Shown one piece after another: positions 12,032-23,782 of a stretch of 64,000 nucleotides of DNA. The stretch lies in the NCBI GenBank assembly GCA_026120185.1, contig JANUWF010001659.1, positions 5,084,001 through 5,148,000 on the forward strand, in the 5' to 3' direction. Each line of letters opens with the position of its first letter. Position 1 is the stretch's first letter. A model generated the notes under the pieces. That model was not told the origin of the DNA. It made no database searches and worked only from the letters and a program-made list of their open reading frames with translations. The DNA comes from Voacanga thouarsii. Lineage: Eukaryota; Streptophyta; Magnoliopsida; Gentianales; Apocynaceae. A program made the translations under genes and the position numbers.

Positions 12032-12705
12032 TGTAACACCCTACTACCTATGCCCCCATTAGGGCTAGGGATGTCGCCCTGTCCACAGGACGAGGGGTCT
12101 TTATAACTAGAAAACACAAAATAAATGACAGGATTAATTCAAAATTAACTTATCACAACCCAAGCAATACATGAACAAGTTCAAAATAATAAAGGTCTGC
12201 TATAGTCTCTTAAATAGAATACATAGGAAAAATAACAATGAGTCTTCAAATATAGGCAATTCTCTAATTAATAAACTTCATAGCAGGATCGATCTGAAAA
12301 CATGGTATAAAATATGGTGAGACATAAACCTTAGTAAGCCCGTTTGTACTTTGAGTGTTTCAGTTAAAACAGTTCATGTATGCAAGTTGTGAAATTTTTA
12401 TAAAAGAAAGTGTTGGCAAGCCTCAAATAAATTTCACAAATAAAGAGTGGTATTTTTCTTTCGAAAACAAATATGTGCACAATAAATATAACTACTCAAA
12501 AGATGTAGCCATGGCATCACACATTCTGCACCATGATAATATAATGATCAGAATGCCACACTTTGTACATAATAACACAAGGTAGGTGAATGTTCTGCTA
12601 GGCTACCGGGTGAGATACTCCTCCATCTCTACACCTAAACTTATTGGTTGTTCACTCAGAAAGTACACAATCCACTTGACTGAACTTGCTAGCTCGGACT
12701 GGTAT
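12032..12705 (-). repeat. 5' (right) LTR of element A, first part
   Basis: It begins TGTAACACCCTAC and aligns with 2523-3190. It is interrupted at 12706 by element B inside a segment (ctcggactggtat) that resumes at 33548. The two parts together are about 4.15 kb, matching the left LTR. Confidence 0.9.
12701..12705. repeat. left target-site duplication of element B (ggtat)
   Basis: ggtat here is repeated exactly at 33543-33547, immediately after the right LTR of B. It proves insertion of the whole B unit into the A LTR. Confidence 0.9.
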
Positions 12706-14404
12706 TGTAACACCCCGCTACCTGGGCCCGCCAGGGCCAGGGATGTCGCCCTGTCCAAAGGACAATGAGTCCTTATAACTAGGTCACACAAATGAAATAG
12801 CGGAATATAAATGATACTTGAACTTAAAATTTATTACATCCCAAAATAAATATCAATCCAAAAAAATTTTCCAAAATACCAAAAACAAATCCGCAATAAA
12901 ATTTATCCACTCTCATCTCCCCGAAACATTACAAAAAAATAAATCATCAAAAAATCTTCCAAAACAGGTATAATCCAGCTACTCATCCCCGCAGTAGTAT
13001 CGACCTGAAATCATGGTAAAATGGTGGTGAGACAGAAATCTCAGTTAGTCCGTGTGTGCTTTGGGTGTTCAGTGTAAACAGTTCGTAAATGCAAAGTATA
13101 AAATACTTTATAAGAGATCACTGGCAAGCAATAAACATCAGTCAAAATCAAGAGTGGTATTTTGGCATTTCCAACCATACATAATTTATAAAATCAACCA
13201 CTCGAAAGAAAGGATTACGGGTTACCACACGTTGGGCCCCATAACCGGATGGTCAACATGCCACACATCATATCGCCGGTCAGAATGCCACACTTTGTGC
13301 AGACTGACAAAAGTAGGTGATCGGCCTACTGGGCAAGAAACTCCTCCTTCTCTATACCCAGACAACAATCGGGTGTCTATTCCGACTAAACACAGTCACT
13401 TGACTGAAAAAGAACACTGCTAGCTCGGACCAGCATGACTTACTGGATTGTCGTCTCATCCAGGAAGGACTCACCCTTCAGAGGTGGCCACCTACTGAGA
13501 GACTTACCCTAAACCCTCAAAGACTAGCCCAGTAGTCCACCCTTATTGAGTACTCAACATAACATATCCCACTTGGGAAAAAAAATGAACAACAATAGTT
13601 CCACTTGAACATGGCAATTAAGGGTTTCCAAAGTCTTTGTCAAAATCAGTTTTAGTAAGAGTTTTGAATTTGAATAAATCTACTTATTGGTTTTCAAATA
13701 ATTTATTTGACGGAAATAAGACAGGAGACAATCCTTAATTGCCTTTACAAAGATGAGTGTCCATGCACTCTACATTTGGCTTGCCATAATTAAACACATT
13801 TCATCAATCAGGTTTTATGCAGGAGCTTACCCGATTCGTGCTCACAAAAAAAAGGTCTCCAACTGCTGACCTAATCCCGCATGGGCAAATACAAACCACA
13901 ATCAAACTCAAGCCAAAATTCACTTTCTAAATTTAAACAACTCAACTTACTACTATGATGATCCAAGTGTCCCAAGCTTTAAGGCCAAACAATAGGTACA
14001 TAGGTTTATAAGCTAAGGATAATTTGATATTTAAAATAATTAATGTTTTGGGAAATAAGTACTAATAAGTTAAAGGTTTAAATATTGCTAAGAAAATTTA
14101 GAGTTTATTTGATGAAGAGTCTTAGGTGGTTTTTAGGAAAAATAATGATTTATTAATAATTTAGTTATTATAAAATAATTGATAACTAAAGTTAGTTGAA
14201 AATGAATTTTAATGAGCCTTGCTTGGAAAATAATAAATAAGTTTTAATAGGTTTTGATTAAAAGATAATAATTAAATTTTAATAATAAGTATTTTACTAA
14301 TTATGATTATTTCAAAAAAAGGCTTAAGTTGATTTCATTATTTTTATATAATATCGATATATTTTATTTTTCTATCAAAACTATTATTTATTTGACTAAA
14401 GTAT

Positions 14405-14420
14405 CTTTTATATATATAAT
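14405..14420 (-). promoter_or_regulatory. candidate TATA box in the B LTR (left copy)
   Basis: The minus strand reads ATTATATATATAAAAG, and the equivalent in the right LTR (30881-30899) contains TATATATAAAGGA. It is conserved between copies in an otherwise AT-rich zone, so assignment as the core promoter is tentative; no transcript start can be seen. Confidence 0.3.
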
Positions 14421-15073
14421 AATCCAAATCCACCCTTCCTAAGGTTTTTTTGAAATTACTAGCAAAATCATATTATTAAATATTTTATTCATGAAATAAA
14501 AATTAGCTTAGGGACAACTAGATCATGATCATATTTCCATGGCTATTCACAATTATGAACATATACATTCCTTCAATTCATCAAATCATCCAAATCATGC
14601 ATACAAGCATGGATCTCAATTTATCAAGACATGATCTAACCCTTACTAGCATAAATATGATCATGGCTTCAACAATCCAACATGAATATAAATCCTAATC
14701 ACCAAAGGTGACATAATCTCTAGCATACTTATTCATGGAGGCATGCATTAAACCTCAAATCATCATACAATCAACCAAGATAATCCATCCATGCATAAAT
14801 CCCATCTCCTTCATATTCATACATATATTCATGCTTCAATCTCAACAATACATACTCAAATCCTATCCACAATCCACCTTCTACCAACATCATCCTAGAG
14901 ACATGAATCTAGAATTAAAAGAAGGGTTAAAAGAAAGCTTCCTTGTTTGATGAATTCCCTTGAAGGAGTTTTGAATAAGTCTCAACTCCTAGACGTCTAA
15001 ATCCGACCAAAGAAGGTGAAGGAAGCATGACCATTGGAGAAGAAACCATCCGGCCAAAGAGGAAAGAGATTCG

Positions 15074-15097
15074 GCTGAGAGAGAGAGAGAGAGAGAC
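15074..15097. repeat. (GA)n microsatellite in the left B LTR
   Basis: About ten GA units. The right LTR (31555-31570) has a shorter run, so the array has changed length since the LTRs diverged. Confidence 0.85.
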
Positions 15098-16633
15098 CAT
15101 TAGTGGGTTTATTCATATATATATTCATCAGAGATCACGATTAGAGAAGATGGAGTTGTTATAACAAACCTACCTTGATGGTGTTCTTGAGCCTTCACAA
15201 AATTTCTGGTTTTTTTATCCAAACTAGCAAGTTGGATTTTGGAGTTTGATGTTAAGAATGTTGTTGATGGACACACAGCAGTGAGTAGATGAATTTTGGA
15301 GTTTTAAGAAGCAGTTTGAAGTGATTTGGATAGGTATTAGGTGGAAGGAAAAAGTGGGTGTTCTTGAAGGTTGAAGGGAATAGAGAGTTTTTGGATGGAG
15401 GCTGCAGAAATTCTGAAGAGATTAGGGCTGGCTGAAATTTTTGTAGTGTTTAGGAAGGTGATTCTCTGATTTGGAAGAGAAAAGGAAAGGCTAGTTGTTG
15501 GAATCCTTGAAGAATATTTTTGAGAAGCAAAATTGGAAACTAAATATTCAAGAATATCTTTGATTCTTGGAGAGCTTTTGGAAGTCTGCCATGGCTGAAT
15601 TTCTGTGCAGTGTTTCTACGGGATGAAAGCTGATTGAAAAGGTGTAATGGTGGCTGAAAAGATAGTGTGAAATGGTGAGGAATAAGTCTGGTTGTTTGAG
15701 GAACATTTTATGGAAGGTTGCAAAATTATGGTGGCTGGAATTTTGGTAACTAATCAAGCATGATTGCAGAGATTTGTTGGAGAGATTTTCTGGCAGCCAT
15801 GATTTAAGTTTTCGTGCAGAACTTAGGGAGGATAATGGAGTTAAGTTAATGGAAGTTTAAGGGTGGTTTGTGCAGAAAAAGGATGGAGTTTCAGCTAGGA
15901 GAGAATTAGAAAACAAAGCTGGAAAAACTACTGCACAGTATTTTTTGCAATGCTGGAATTTTTTTTTGGGGGCAATTTTAGCGGCCATCTTTCCAGACAA
16001 TTTGCAGAGGTTTTGAAGGGGAGTTTCAAGGGTTTTCAAGGCTGGTTTCTAGCCTTCTTCATAGAAGAAAAACATGGCTAAGGTGCTGAACAAAAACTGG
16101 AAGAAAACAGCTTGGTTTTGGACTTCCAAAGCTGCGATTTGCCCAGGGATTTTTCTGGTTTTGCACCAACTTTGTGCAGTCCGAAAATGGTCAGAGAAAT
16201 TCAGGTTGCAAGCTGATCCAAAAGGCCATTTTTCTAGCATCATTTAGGAGGGAATATTATCTAAGAGTTTCGACAACTTGAAGGCACAAGAAGCTGGAAA
16301 ATTTCAGTTCATTCCAAGAAGGAAGATGAACCTAGCTAGAATGAATTTTTAGAAAGTTCACTAAAGGGATTTATCCCCTTGGAATCTTTCACATCTCCTC
16401 CACATTTTAAGACCATAAAAAGTCTTCCACTAAGACATTTTGATTCTACAAAGGCACAGCACTTCACTGGAATTTCTGGAAAGAAATTGGCTAGAAAAAT
16501 TTGAACAAATTAATGAATTAAGAAATAGGAAAATTAAGGATCAAGAGGAAATGAATTCCTCTTAGGAATTTTATGTTGTACAAATGAGTAGGATTTGAAG
16601 ACTCTTATCGTGCCTCTCATAGGACAACATCTC

Positions 16634-16788
16634 TACCCAACTCCAAACACCGCTATGGCCGAAAATGATACTTCCCAAGTAAAAAGAAAATTTAACCAAG
16701 CTAAAGCTCCTATGATGGAATTTGAACCCACGACCTCAAGAATTAATTCTAAGGCTCTAACCATTAAACCACAACAACTCTTGTTCTT
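16634..16788 (-). repeat. tRNA-like / SINE-like insertion in the left B LTR
   Basis: About 155 bp is absent from the element A LTRs at the aligned position (compare 36780-36800). On the minus strand a pol III box A (TGGTTTAATGG, 16761-16771) is followed 43 bases later by a box-B-like GGTTCAAATTCC (16717-16728). D-arm-like and T-arm-like segments are recognisable, but the anticodon arm is imperfect and there is no acceptor stem. It is likely a tRNA-derived SINE or captured tRNA fragment, not a functional tRNA. Copies sit at 23357-23511 and 33150-33305. Confidence 0.55.
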
Positions 16789-17025
16789 ATTTTCCTTCAA
16801 AAAAATATTTTCTTATTCAATCCTCAAGTTGTCTCCCTTTTTCCACCTCAAGCAAAAATTACTATTTTGCTCTTCTCAAGCAATACTCACAACCAAGTAT
16901 TCTAGACAATAAAACTCAAATGCAAAGTATACGAAATCATTTAAAAATATATTTAAACATGCAATAAATTATGATCTGCCACCTAACCCCCTCACTCTAA
17001 GGTTGGTTTTGACTGGGGTTTCACA

Positions 17026-17038
17026 TCCTCCCCTCCTT
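17026..17038 (-). promoter_or_regulatory. polypurine tract of B internal copy 1
   Basis: The minus strand reads AAGGAGGGGAGGA directly before the LTR start TGTGAAACC. Confidence 0.85.
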
Positions 17039-17058
17039 AGATGAATTTTGCCCGAAAT

Positions 17059-18720
17059 TCAAGCATACCTCTTTTGCAACTCGGTATACTTCCATTTAAC
17101 TCACTCTTCTGACTCCCATTTAGCATCCTGCGTGCCATGGTGCTCCCACAGAATCTTATCCACCGGTATCTGCTTACTTCGGAGAGTCTTGACACTGCGG
17201 TCCACTATTCGCACAGGCTTCTCCACATAGCTCAGGTCTGGCTGCAACACTAACGGTTCATCATTCAATACATGACCGGGATCCACATTAGACTTCTTCA
17301 ATTGTGACACATGAAACACATCATGGATTCCCGTCAACCCATCTGGCAGGTCTAATCGGTAAGCTACCGGTCCAATCCTTTCCTTAATCGGAAACAGTCC
17401 CAAATATCTTGGATTCAACTTCTTGCCCTTCGGATGCTTCAAAATTCCTCTGTTTGGCGTAAACTTCAAAAACACGCTGTCCCCGACTTGAAATTCTAAT
17501 TCCCTTCGCCGGTTGTCTTCATAGCTCTTCTGCCGACTCTGAGCCACCTTTAACCTTTCCCTGATCAATTTCACTTTATCCAATATTTCTTGGACACATA
17601 CTTCTCCGGTTTTGCTCACATGACCATCTTTGGACCAACTCCAATACAACAGTACCTGACATTTGCGCCCATACAAAGCCTCATACGGTGCCATTCCGAT
17701 CGAAGCTTGGCAGCTGTTGTTATACGATAATTCTGCATACGGTACACACTCTTTCCATTTATCTCCATAGTCCAAAACACACGCTCTCAGCATATCTTCC
17801 AATATCTTGTATCACCCTCTCTGACTGCCCATCGGTCTACGGATGCGCCGTCGTACTGAATTTCAGATTCGACCCCATTGCTTCCTGAAACTTTCTCCAG
17901 AAACGAGACGTAAACCTTGGGTCTCGATCTAACACTATGTTTGAAGGCACTCCATGTAGTCGGATGATCTCTCGAACATAAGTCTGAGCCAACTTCTCCA
18001 TCGAGTCCCTCACATTCACCAGTATGAAATGGGCCAACTTGGTTAGTTGATCCACCACTACCCATATGGCGTCCTTTGAGTCCTTGACATGGGAAGCTCG
18101 GTGACAAAATCCATAGTCACCTCTTCCCACTTCCATTCTGGTACTGGCAATGGCTGCAATAGTCCTGCTGACTTCTTTTGCTCCGCTTTGACTTTTTAGC
18201 AGTTAAGACATGTCGAGACATACTTGACCACATCTCGCTTCAGTCCGGGCCACCAATAGGCTCTCTTTAAGTCCTGATACATCTTGACTTCCCCCGGATG
18301 AATGGCGTACTTGCTTTTGTGGGCTTCTTCCAAAATTCGATCCTTTAATTGCTGCTCTCCGGGTATACACAACCGATCCCTGAAATGTAGAACCCCCATC
18401 TCGTCTAGACGGAATTTACTGTCGGGCCGTTTTTGCTCCTTGTCCTTGAAAAGCTAAAACTCGACGTTGCCTTACTGAGCGTCCACGATTTCCTTCCTCA
18501 AATTCGGCACCAACTTCAAATTACTTATAATAATCCCTTTGTCTAACACTTCCACCCTTCTGTCCAACACATCCTGCACCGCTTGCATTTCTTGCACCCT
18601 TAACCTGGCCATCCCAACTTTTCTGCTTAGGGCATCCGCCACCACATTGGCCTTCCCGGGATGGTAGTTGATCGGGCAACAATATTCTTCTAAAAATTCC
18701 ATCCACCTTTGCTGCCTCAA
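17059..18720 (-). pseudogene. B copy 1 pol: integrase and chromodomain-like tail (broken)
   Basis: Minus-strand order: the zinc-binding N-terminal domain at 18196-18399 is well preserved (YAIHPGEVKMYQDLKRAYWW ... CLNC, H-H-C-C). The catalytic core at 17837-18136 has WVVVDQLTKLAHFI and IVLDRDPRFTSRFWRKF, and the C-terminal part at 17101-17802 ends in the chromodomain-like IPVDKILWEHHGTQDAKWES. Breaks against copy 2: CAG to TAG before TDGQSER, and a one-base insertion near 17809 that shifts the frame after the core. Near the end TGG is TGA. The natural stop is 17059-17061. The enzyme is inactive, but every module can still be aligned. Confidence 0.88.
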
Positions 18721-19800
18721 GTTCAGATCCTTTTGGGTGAAGATATACTTCAGACTCTTATAGTCGGTGAATACCTCGTATTCGGCTCCGTATAGGTAGT
18801 GTCACCATTTCTTTAGGGCGAACACTATAGTTGCCAGCTCCAAATCATGAGTGGGATAGTTAACTTCATGAGGTCTCAGCTTCCGAGAAGTATAAGCAAT
18901 CACCTTCCGGTCTTGCATCAACACTGCTCCCAGTCCATCTTTCGAAGTGTCAGTAAATAGCGCGTAAGGTTTTCCTTCCTCCGGTAGACTTAATACTTGT
19001 GATGACATCAGTCTGCGCTTCAGTTCTTGAAAACTTTTCTCACATTTCTCATTCCACACAAATGGAACATCCTTTCGCAATAATCGGGTCATTGGCGATG
19101 CAAGTGTCGAAAATCCCTTGATAAATCTTCGGTAGTAACCAGCCGAGTCCCAAGAAACTCCGGATCTCAGTGATACTCTCCGGCTGCTTGCAGTCCGATA
19201 CTGCTTCAACCTTTGCTGGGTCCACCTTGATTCCCTCATTGGTTACTACATGGCCAAGGAATACCACACTGTCTATCCAAAATTCGCACTTCCTGAACTT
19301 GGCGTACAACTTGTGCTCCCGAAACTTCTCCAGTACGAGCTTCAGATGCTCTGCATGCTCCTCCGGACTCTTGGAGTAGATCAAAATATCGTCGATGAAG
19401 ACCACCACGAACTTGTCCAGATAAGGTCGGAATACTCGGTGCATCAGGTCCATGAATACTGCTGAAGCGTTAGTCACCCCGAACGGCATCACCACGAACT
19501 CGTAGTGTCTATATCTGGTGTTAAAGGCTGTCTTGGGAATATCATCCTCTCTTATCTGCACCTGGTAGTACCTTTGCCTCAGATCCAACTTAGAGTAGCA
19601 ACTGGATCCTTGCAACTGGTCGAATAGTTCGTCAATCAATGGTAGGGGATATTTGTTCTTGATCGTCAAGTTGTTCAACCCTCGGTAGTCGATGCATAGC
19701 CTCAGAGTTCCATCCTTCTTCTTTACAAGTAGCACAGGCGCTCCCTAGGGCGACGTGCTCGGCCTGATATAGCCTGGATTCACTAACTCCTCCAACTGCT
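18472..19800 (-). pseudogene. B copy 1 pol: reverse transcriptase and RNase H (broken)
   Basis: The longest piece, 19049-19735, runs through [37 protein letters not shown] and the catalytic [11 protein letters not shown] are all intact. The frame is lost at FLGL by a one-base insertion near 19145 relative to copy 2. RNase H resumes in another frame at 18802-19239 with [20 protein letters not shown] and [18 protein letters not shown] (TDTS for TDAS). Upstream of RT, the Trp codon of the SPW segment is TAG (near 19746). With these three lesions the polyprotein cannot be completed. Confidence 0.9.
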
Positions 19801-19861
19801 CTTTCAACTCTGCCGGTGGCATCCAGTACGGAGTCCGCGATACTGGTTCCGTTCCTGGAAC

Positions 19862-20557
19862 TTAGTGGATGGTGAATTCCACTTCTCGGCTAGGGGGTAG
19901 AGAATCAAGCTCCGCCAGAAACACATCAGAAAAATCCTTCACTACTTCCATGTCTTCCAAAGTGCACTGGTCCTTCAGCTTTTTTATTAAGTAAGCCAGG
20001 TACCCTTGACACCCTTGCTTTAACAATTTCCGGGCTTTAGCCCCCGCAATCAAATACTTACATTCTTTCACCCTCTTGCCATTAAATTCCAATACATCAC
20101 ATCCTGGCCTAACGAACTGGACTGTCTTATTTTTACAGTCTACCCTAGCCCCATGCTTGGCTAACCAGTCCATTCCCAAGATCAAGTCATAATCCTCAAT
20201 GTCTAACACTATCAAATCCCCATCCAAACTTTCTCTCCCCACATTAACTTTACACTCCTTTACATACTGATCCGCTTGCACCATTTTCCCCAGAGGTGTG
20301 CTTACCTCTAAAATGAAATGTAGCTCCACTCCATCCCAACCCAAATGACATGCACACAACTTGTTTATATAGGAATGATTAGAGTAAGGATCAATCAAAG
20401 CATTAATGGAACGTCCTTGAATAGTGAACGTACCTTCCACCACCGCTGCATCGGACCCAACTTCGTCTCTGTTGAGAGCGAACACCTTGGCTTTCACTAA
20501 CAGCTTTGGCGCTCCACTCCCGGATGCTCCCGTATGGTTGGCTCGGTTGGGCCCCAA
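19862..20557 (-). pseudogene. B copy 1 protease segment
   Basis: An open 231-codon frame encodes the retropepsin region: [20 protein letters not shown] holds the active-site box with Tyr where family members have Gly (D-P-Y-S against D-P-G-S in element A). It continues with [20 protein letters not shown] and the linker to RT ([12 protein letters not shown]). The same Tyr is present in copy 2, so it predates the dimer or was inherited by the subfamily. It is in the same frame as gag but separated from it by the TGA near 20585. Without Gly the protease is probably inactive. Confidence 0.85.
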
Positions 20558-20584
20558 GTTCTGAGCTGGGTTTCCTTGCCTGAC

Positions 20585-21617
20585 TCAGTGCAATTTGGGG
20601 CAGGTGTTCCTCAGGTGGTTCGGGCCGCCACAGTGATAGCACTTTCTCTCACCACCTTTGGACCAATAATTCCTCTCGGTGTGGCCTTTCCTTGCTGACT
20701 GCTTGCATGATGGGAGATTCGGGGCAGGTCCACTCGGTGTTGTCCGGGCTTGCTTTCCCCGATTCTGCCATTGGTGGTTGGCGGGGCGCTTATGGGGTTG
20801 CGGTCTCAGGAATTGTCCTTGTGGCTGTCTCGGCGGCTGGAAGGGTTTTACTGCCATCCTGCTGCGATCCTCATTTTCCATCCAAGTAGCTGCGTCTACA
20901 GCCCCTGAAAAGGTTATCGGCGGGGCAGGTCCCAATGCTCTCCTCAACTCCGATCTCAGCCCCTTGATGAATTGTCTCGTCCTATTCTGCTCAGTGTCCA
21001 CCAATCACTTGCAGTACTTGGACAACTGAGTGAACCGAGCCACGTACTGGGCTACTGACATGCTTTCCTGTCTCAGATTCTGGAATTCGTCCTCTCGCTT
21101 CTCCACAATCCACTGTGGAATGTACTCCGCCCTAAAGGCTTCCACGAAGTTAGACCACGTCCATTCCTGCTCGTCCATCTCCCAATCGTCTTGGACCACT
21201 TCCACCATGCTCGAGCTGGTCCCTCAATCAGAAAGATGCAAACTTAACCATCTGCTCCTTGGTGTACTGGAGCGTCGCGAATATGTCCTCCAACTGTTCA
21301 ACCCACTACTCCGCCTTCTAATCTTGTTCCGCTTCGCACAGGAAGACGGCCGGCTGAAATTTCAGGAACCTCTCTAGGGCCTTATCTTCACCCCTCGGGT
21401 TTCGTCGCTCGGTCATTCACTGCAAAATCTCGGCCATCTTGTTGAATGCCTTGCCCATGGTTACATCAACTGGAACTTCAGACCTTGATCCTATATCCGG
21501 ACCAATCTATTCACCCCAGTTGGGTGCTTGCATCTGAGTTATTTCTATTTTCGGTGACACTTGATCGACTTCCGGAACTCTTCCACCTGTTGTAGCCGCA
21601 CGATGCTTGGGTGCCAT
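20585..21617 (-). pseudogene. B copy 1 gag (broken)
   Basis: The start ATG at 21615-21617 is conserved with copy 2 and element A. A gag core segment at 21005-21208 (DDWEMDEQEWTWSNFVEAFR and AQYVARFTQLSKYC) and a C-terminal part at 20585-21004 follow. The latter has a complete zinc knuckle, CYHCGGPNHLRNTC (C-x2-C-x4-H-x4-C). The two parts are separated by an in-frame stop near 21003, and the N-terminal third has frame errors near 21210-21400. Gag would form the particle and bind RNA. The TGA ending this ORF, three residues after CPK, replaces a sense codon found in element A. Confidence 0.87.
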
Positions 21618-21874
21618 TCTAAACCACACCCCGGATGAAAAAGTGTATGCATTTAAGGGTCAAATCATTTTAGTTGTACTTGCATGCATAGTTAAATAGA
21701 TGTAAACAGAAAGTAGATGTAAATTTTAGCTAAGGAATACATTCTCTTTCAAAAATGGACTTGTATAAATTAAAAATTTGATAGAAAGAAGAATTAAAAA
21801 TCCTTGTCATAAAAGTTCTCGAAAAAAAAAATAGTAAACAAATAAACATCCAAATCAAAAGAACTCCTAGTCCT

Positions 21875-22335
21875 CTAATCCTCATCAGAACCCTTATCAT
21901 CAGCCTCATACAACCTTCCCCCAGAGTTCTTGGAAAAATCTACCCCATCCCAGCTAGCAAATCCCCTCATTGGCTTCTTCCCAAGGTGCCTAGAACTCTC
22001 CCCGGGCTCCACTCGGCTGGAAGAAGGATGGAAAGAAGGCCTAGACGGAGACTCATATTCTATCTCTCCCGGGTCATCGCTATCTGTTGCTAAGTCCACC
22101 TCGGGATTAGGAGGGTGGGGTTCAGGCTCCACTATCATCACCTCATCCTCACTCTCCGAGTTTATGTCAATCACCCGAATTGGGGGTGTCTCCATGATCT
22201 AGACCTTGTCATCACTGCTATTCTCCATATGGTTAATCTTATCATCAGTGTTATCTTCCATTGGGATAACCTCATCATCACTGTTATCCTCCATGGGGAT
22301 AACTGGCTGAGGGGTAGGTTGGGGAACTGGAAGGT
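21875..22335 (-). pseudogene. B copy 1 extra acidic ORF, truncated by the deletion
   Basis: A homologue of the element A ORF at 11465-11911. The readable part contains IRVIDINSESEDE, EVMIVEPEP and NPEVDLATDSDD, the counterparts of the V-I-D-L/acid blocks, and ends in DDKGSDED. A TAG (CAG in copy 2) interrupts it just upstream of METPP at 22195. Its N-terminal coding end is cut at 22335, where the sequence jumps into the middle of an LTR. The first exon-like segment with the ATG is therefore lost, and this copy cannot be expressed as in copy 2. Confidence 0.75.
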
Positions 22336-23748
22336 TTCTGCTGGATGAAAACTAATTGAAGAGGGGTAATGGTGACCGAAAAGATAGAGTGAAATGGTGA
22401 GGAATAAGTCTGGTTGTTTGAGGAACATTTTATGGAAGGTTGCTAAATTATGGTGGCTGGAATTTTGGTAACTAATCAAGCATGATTGCAGAGATTTGTT
22501 GGAGAGATTTTCTAGCAGCCATGACTGGATTTTTCGTGCAGAACTTAGGAAGGATAATGGAGTTAAGTTAATGGAAGTTTAAGGGTGGTTTTTGCAGAAA
22601 AAGGATGGAGTTTCGGCTAGGAGAGAATTAGAAAACAAAGCTGGAAAAACTACTGCACAGTATTTTTCGCAAGGCTGGAATTTTTTTTTTCTCGGCAATT
22701 TTAGCGGCCATCTTTCCAGCCAATTTGCAGAGGTTTTGAAGGGGAGTTTCAAGGGTTTTCAAGGCTGGTTTCTAGCCTTCTTCATAGAAGAAAAACATGG
22801 CTAAGGTGCTGAACAAAAACTGGAAGAAAACAGCTTGGTTTTGAACGTCCAAAGCTGCGATTTGCCCAGGGATTTTTCTGGTTTTGCACCTACTTTGTGC
22901 AGTCCGAAAATGGTCAGAGAAATTCAGGTTACAAGCTGATACAAATGGCCATTTTTCTAGCAGCATTTAGGAGGGAATATTAGCTAAGAGTTTCGACAAC
23001 TTGAAGGCACAAGAAGTTGGAAAATTTCAGTTCATTCCAAGAAGGAAGATGAACCTAGCTAGAATGAATTTTTAGAAAGTTCACTAAAGGGATTTATCCC
23101 CTTGGAATCTTACACATCTCCTCCACATTTTCAGACCATAAAATGTCTTCCACTAAGACATTTTGATTCTACAAAGGTACAGCACTTCACTGGAATTTCT
23201 GGAAAGAAATTGGCTACAACAATTTGAACAAATTAATGAATTAAGAAATAGGAAAATTAAGGATCAAGAGGAAATGAATTCCTCTTAGGAATTTTGTGTA
23301 GAACAAATGAGTAGGATTTAAAGATTCCTATCATGCCTCTCATAGGACAACATCTCTACCCTACTCCAAACACCGCTATGGCCGAAAATGATACTTCCCA
23401 AGTAAAAAAAAAAATTAACCAAGCTAAAGCTCCTATGATGGAATTTTAACCCACGACCTCAAGAATTAATTCTAAGGCTCTAACCATTAAACCACAACAA
23501 CTCTTGTTCTTATTTTCCTTCAAAAAAATATTTTCTTATTCAATCCTCAAGTTGTCTCCCTTTTTCCACCTCAAGCAAAAATTACTATTTTGCTTTTCTC
23601 AAGCAATACTCACAACCAAGTCTTCGAGACAATAAAACTCAAATCCAAAGTATAGGAAATCATTTAAAAATATATTTAAACATGCAATAAATTATGATCT
23701 GCATCCCAACCCCCTCACTCTAAGCTTGGTTTTGACTGGGGTTTCACA
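22336..23748 (-). repeat. central LTR of element B, truncated
   Basis: It aligns with 15613-17025 and 32131-33542 and ends in the usual TTTCACA followed by a polypurine tract. The first ~2.95 kb of the LTR and the PBS-side ~170 bp of internal copy 1 are missing. The join (22334-22335) shares the bases gt between the two parents. Confidence 0.9.
23357..23511 (-). repeat. tRNA-like / SINE-like insertion in the central B LTR
   Basis: Same insertion as 16634-16788. Box A (minus strand, 23484-23494) is intact, while box B is mutated (GGTTAAAATTC). This copy is more decayed. Confidence 0.5.
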
Positions 23749-23761
23749 TCCTCCCCTCCTT
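23749..23761 (-). promoter_or_regulatory. polypurine tract of B internal copy 2
   Basis: The minus strand reads AAGGAGGGGAGGA immediately before the central LTR start, identical to copy 1. Confidence 0.85.
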
Positions 23762-23782
23762 AGAGGAATTTTGCCCCGAAAT

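Larger units (their letters stand above)
12706..17025 (-). repeat. left LTR of element B (3' LTR of internal copy 1)
   Basis: 4.32 kb, TGTAACACCCCGCTACC to TTTCACA. It is closely similar to 29186-33542. It holds a GA microsatellite (about 15078-15097), a TATA-like box and a tRNA-like insertion (about 16634-16788) that element A LTRs lack. Confidence 0.92.

Noticed and set aside
15548..16243. Minus-strand ORFs repeated in all B LTRs (for example the MISYQNSSHHN type at 15548, 22171, 32065)
   Set aside because: They recur only because the LTR recurs; reading frames end at different places in each copy and no domain is seen. Kept as LTR sequence.
16711..16780. Candidate functional tRNA gene on the minus strand
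   Set aside because: Box A and box B are good, but no acceptor stem forms and the anticodon arm is mismatched; the anticodon would be TAA without the long variable arm of tRNA-Leu.
20679..21377. Plus-strand ORFs of 65-116 codons opposite B copy 1 gag (also 27391-28091)
   Set aside because: They are antisense to the Gly/Pro/Arg-rich gag region, which keeps several frames open by composition.
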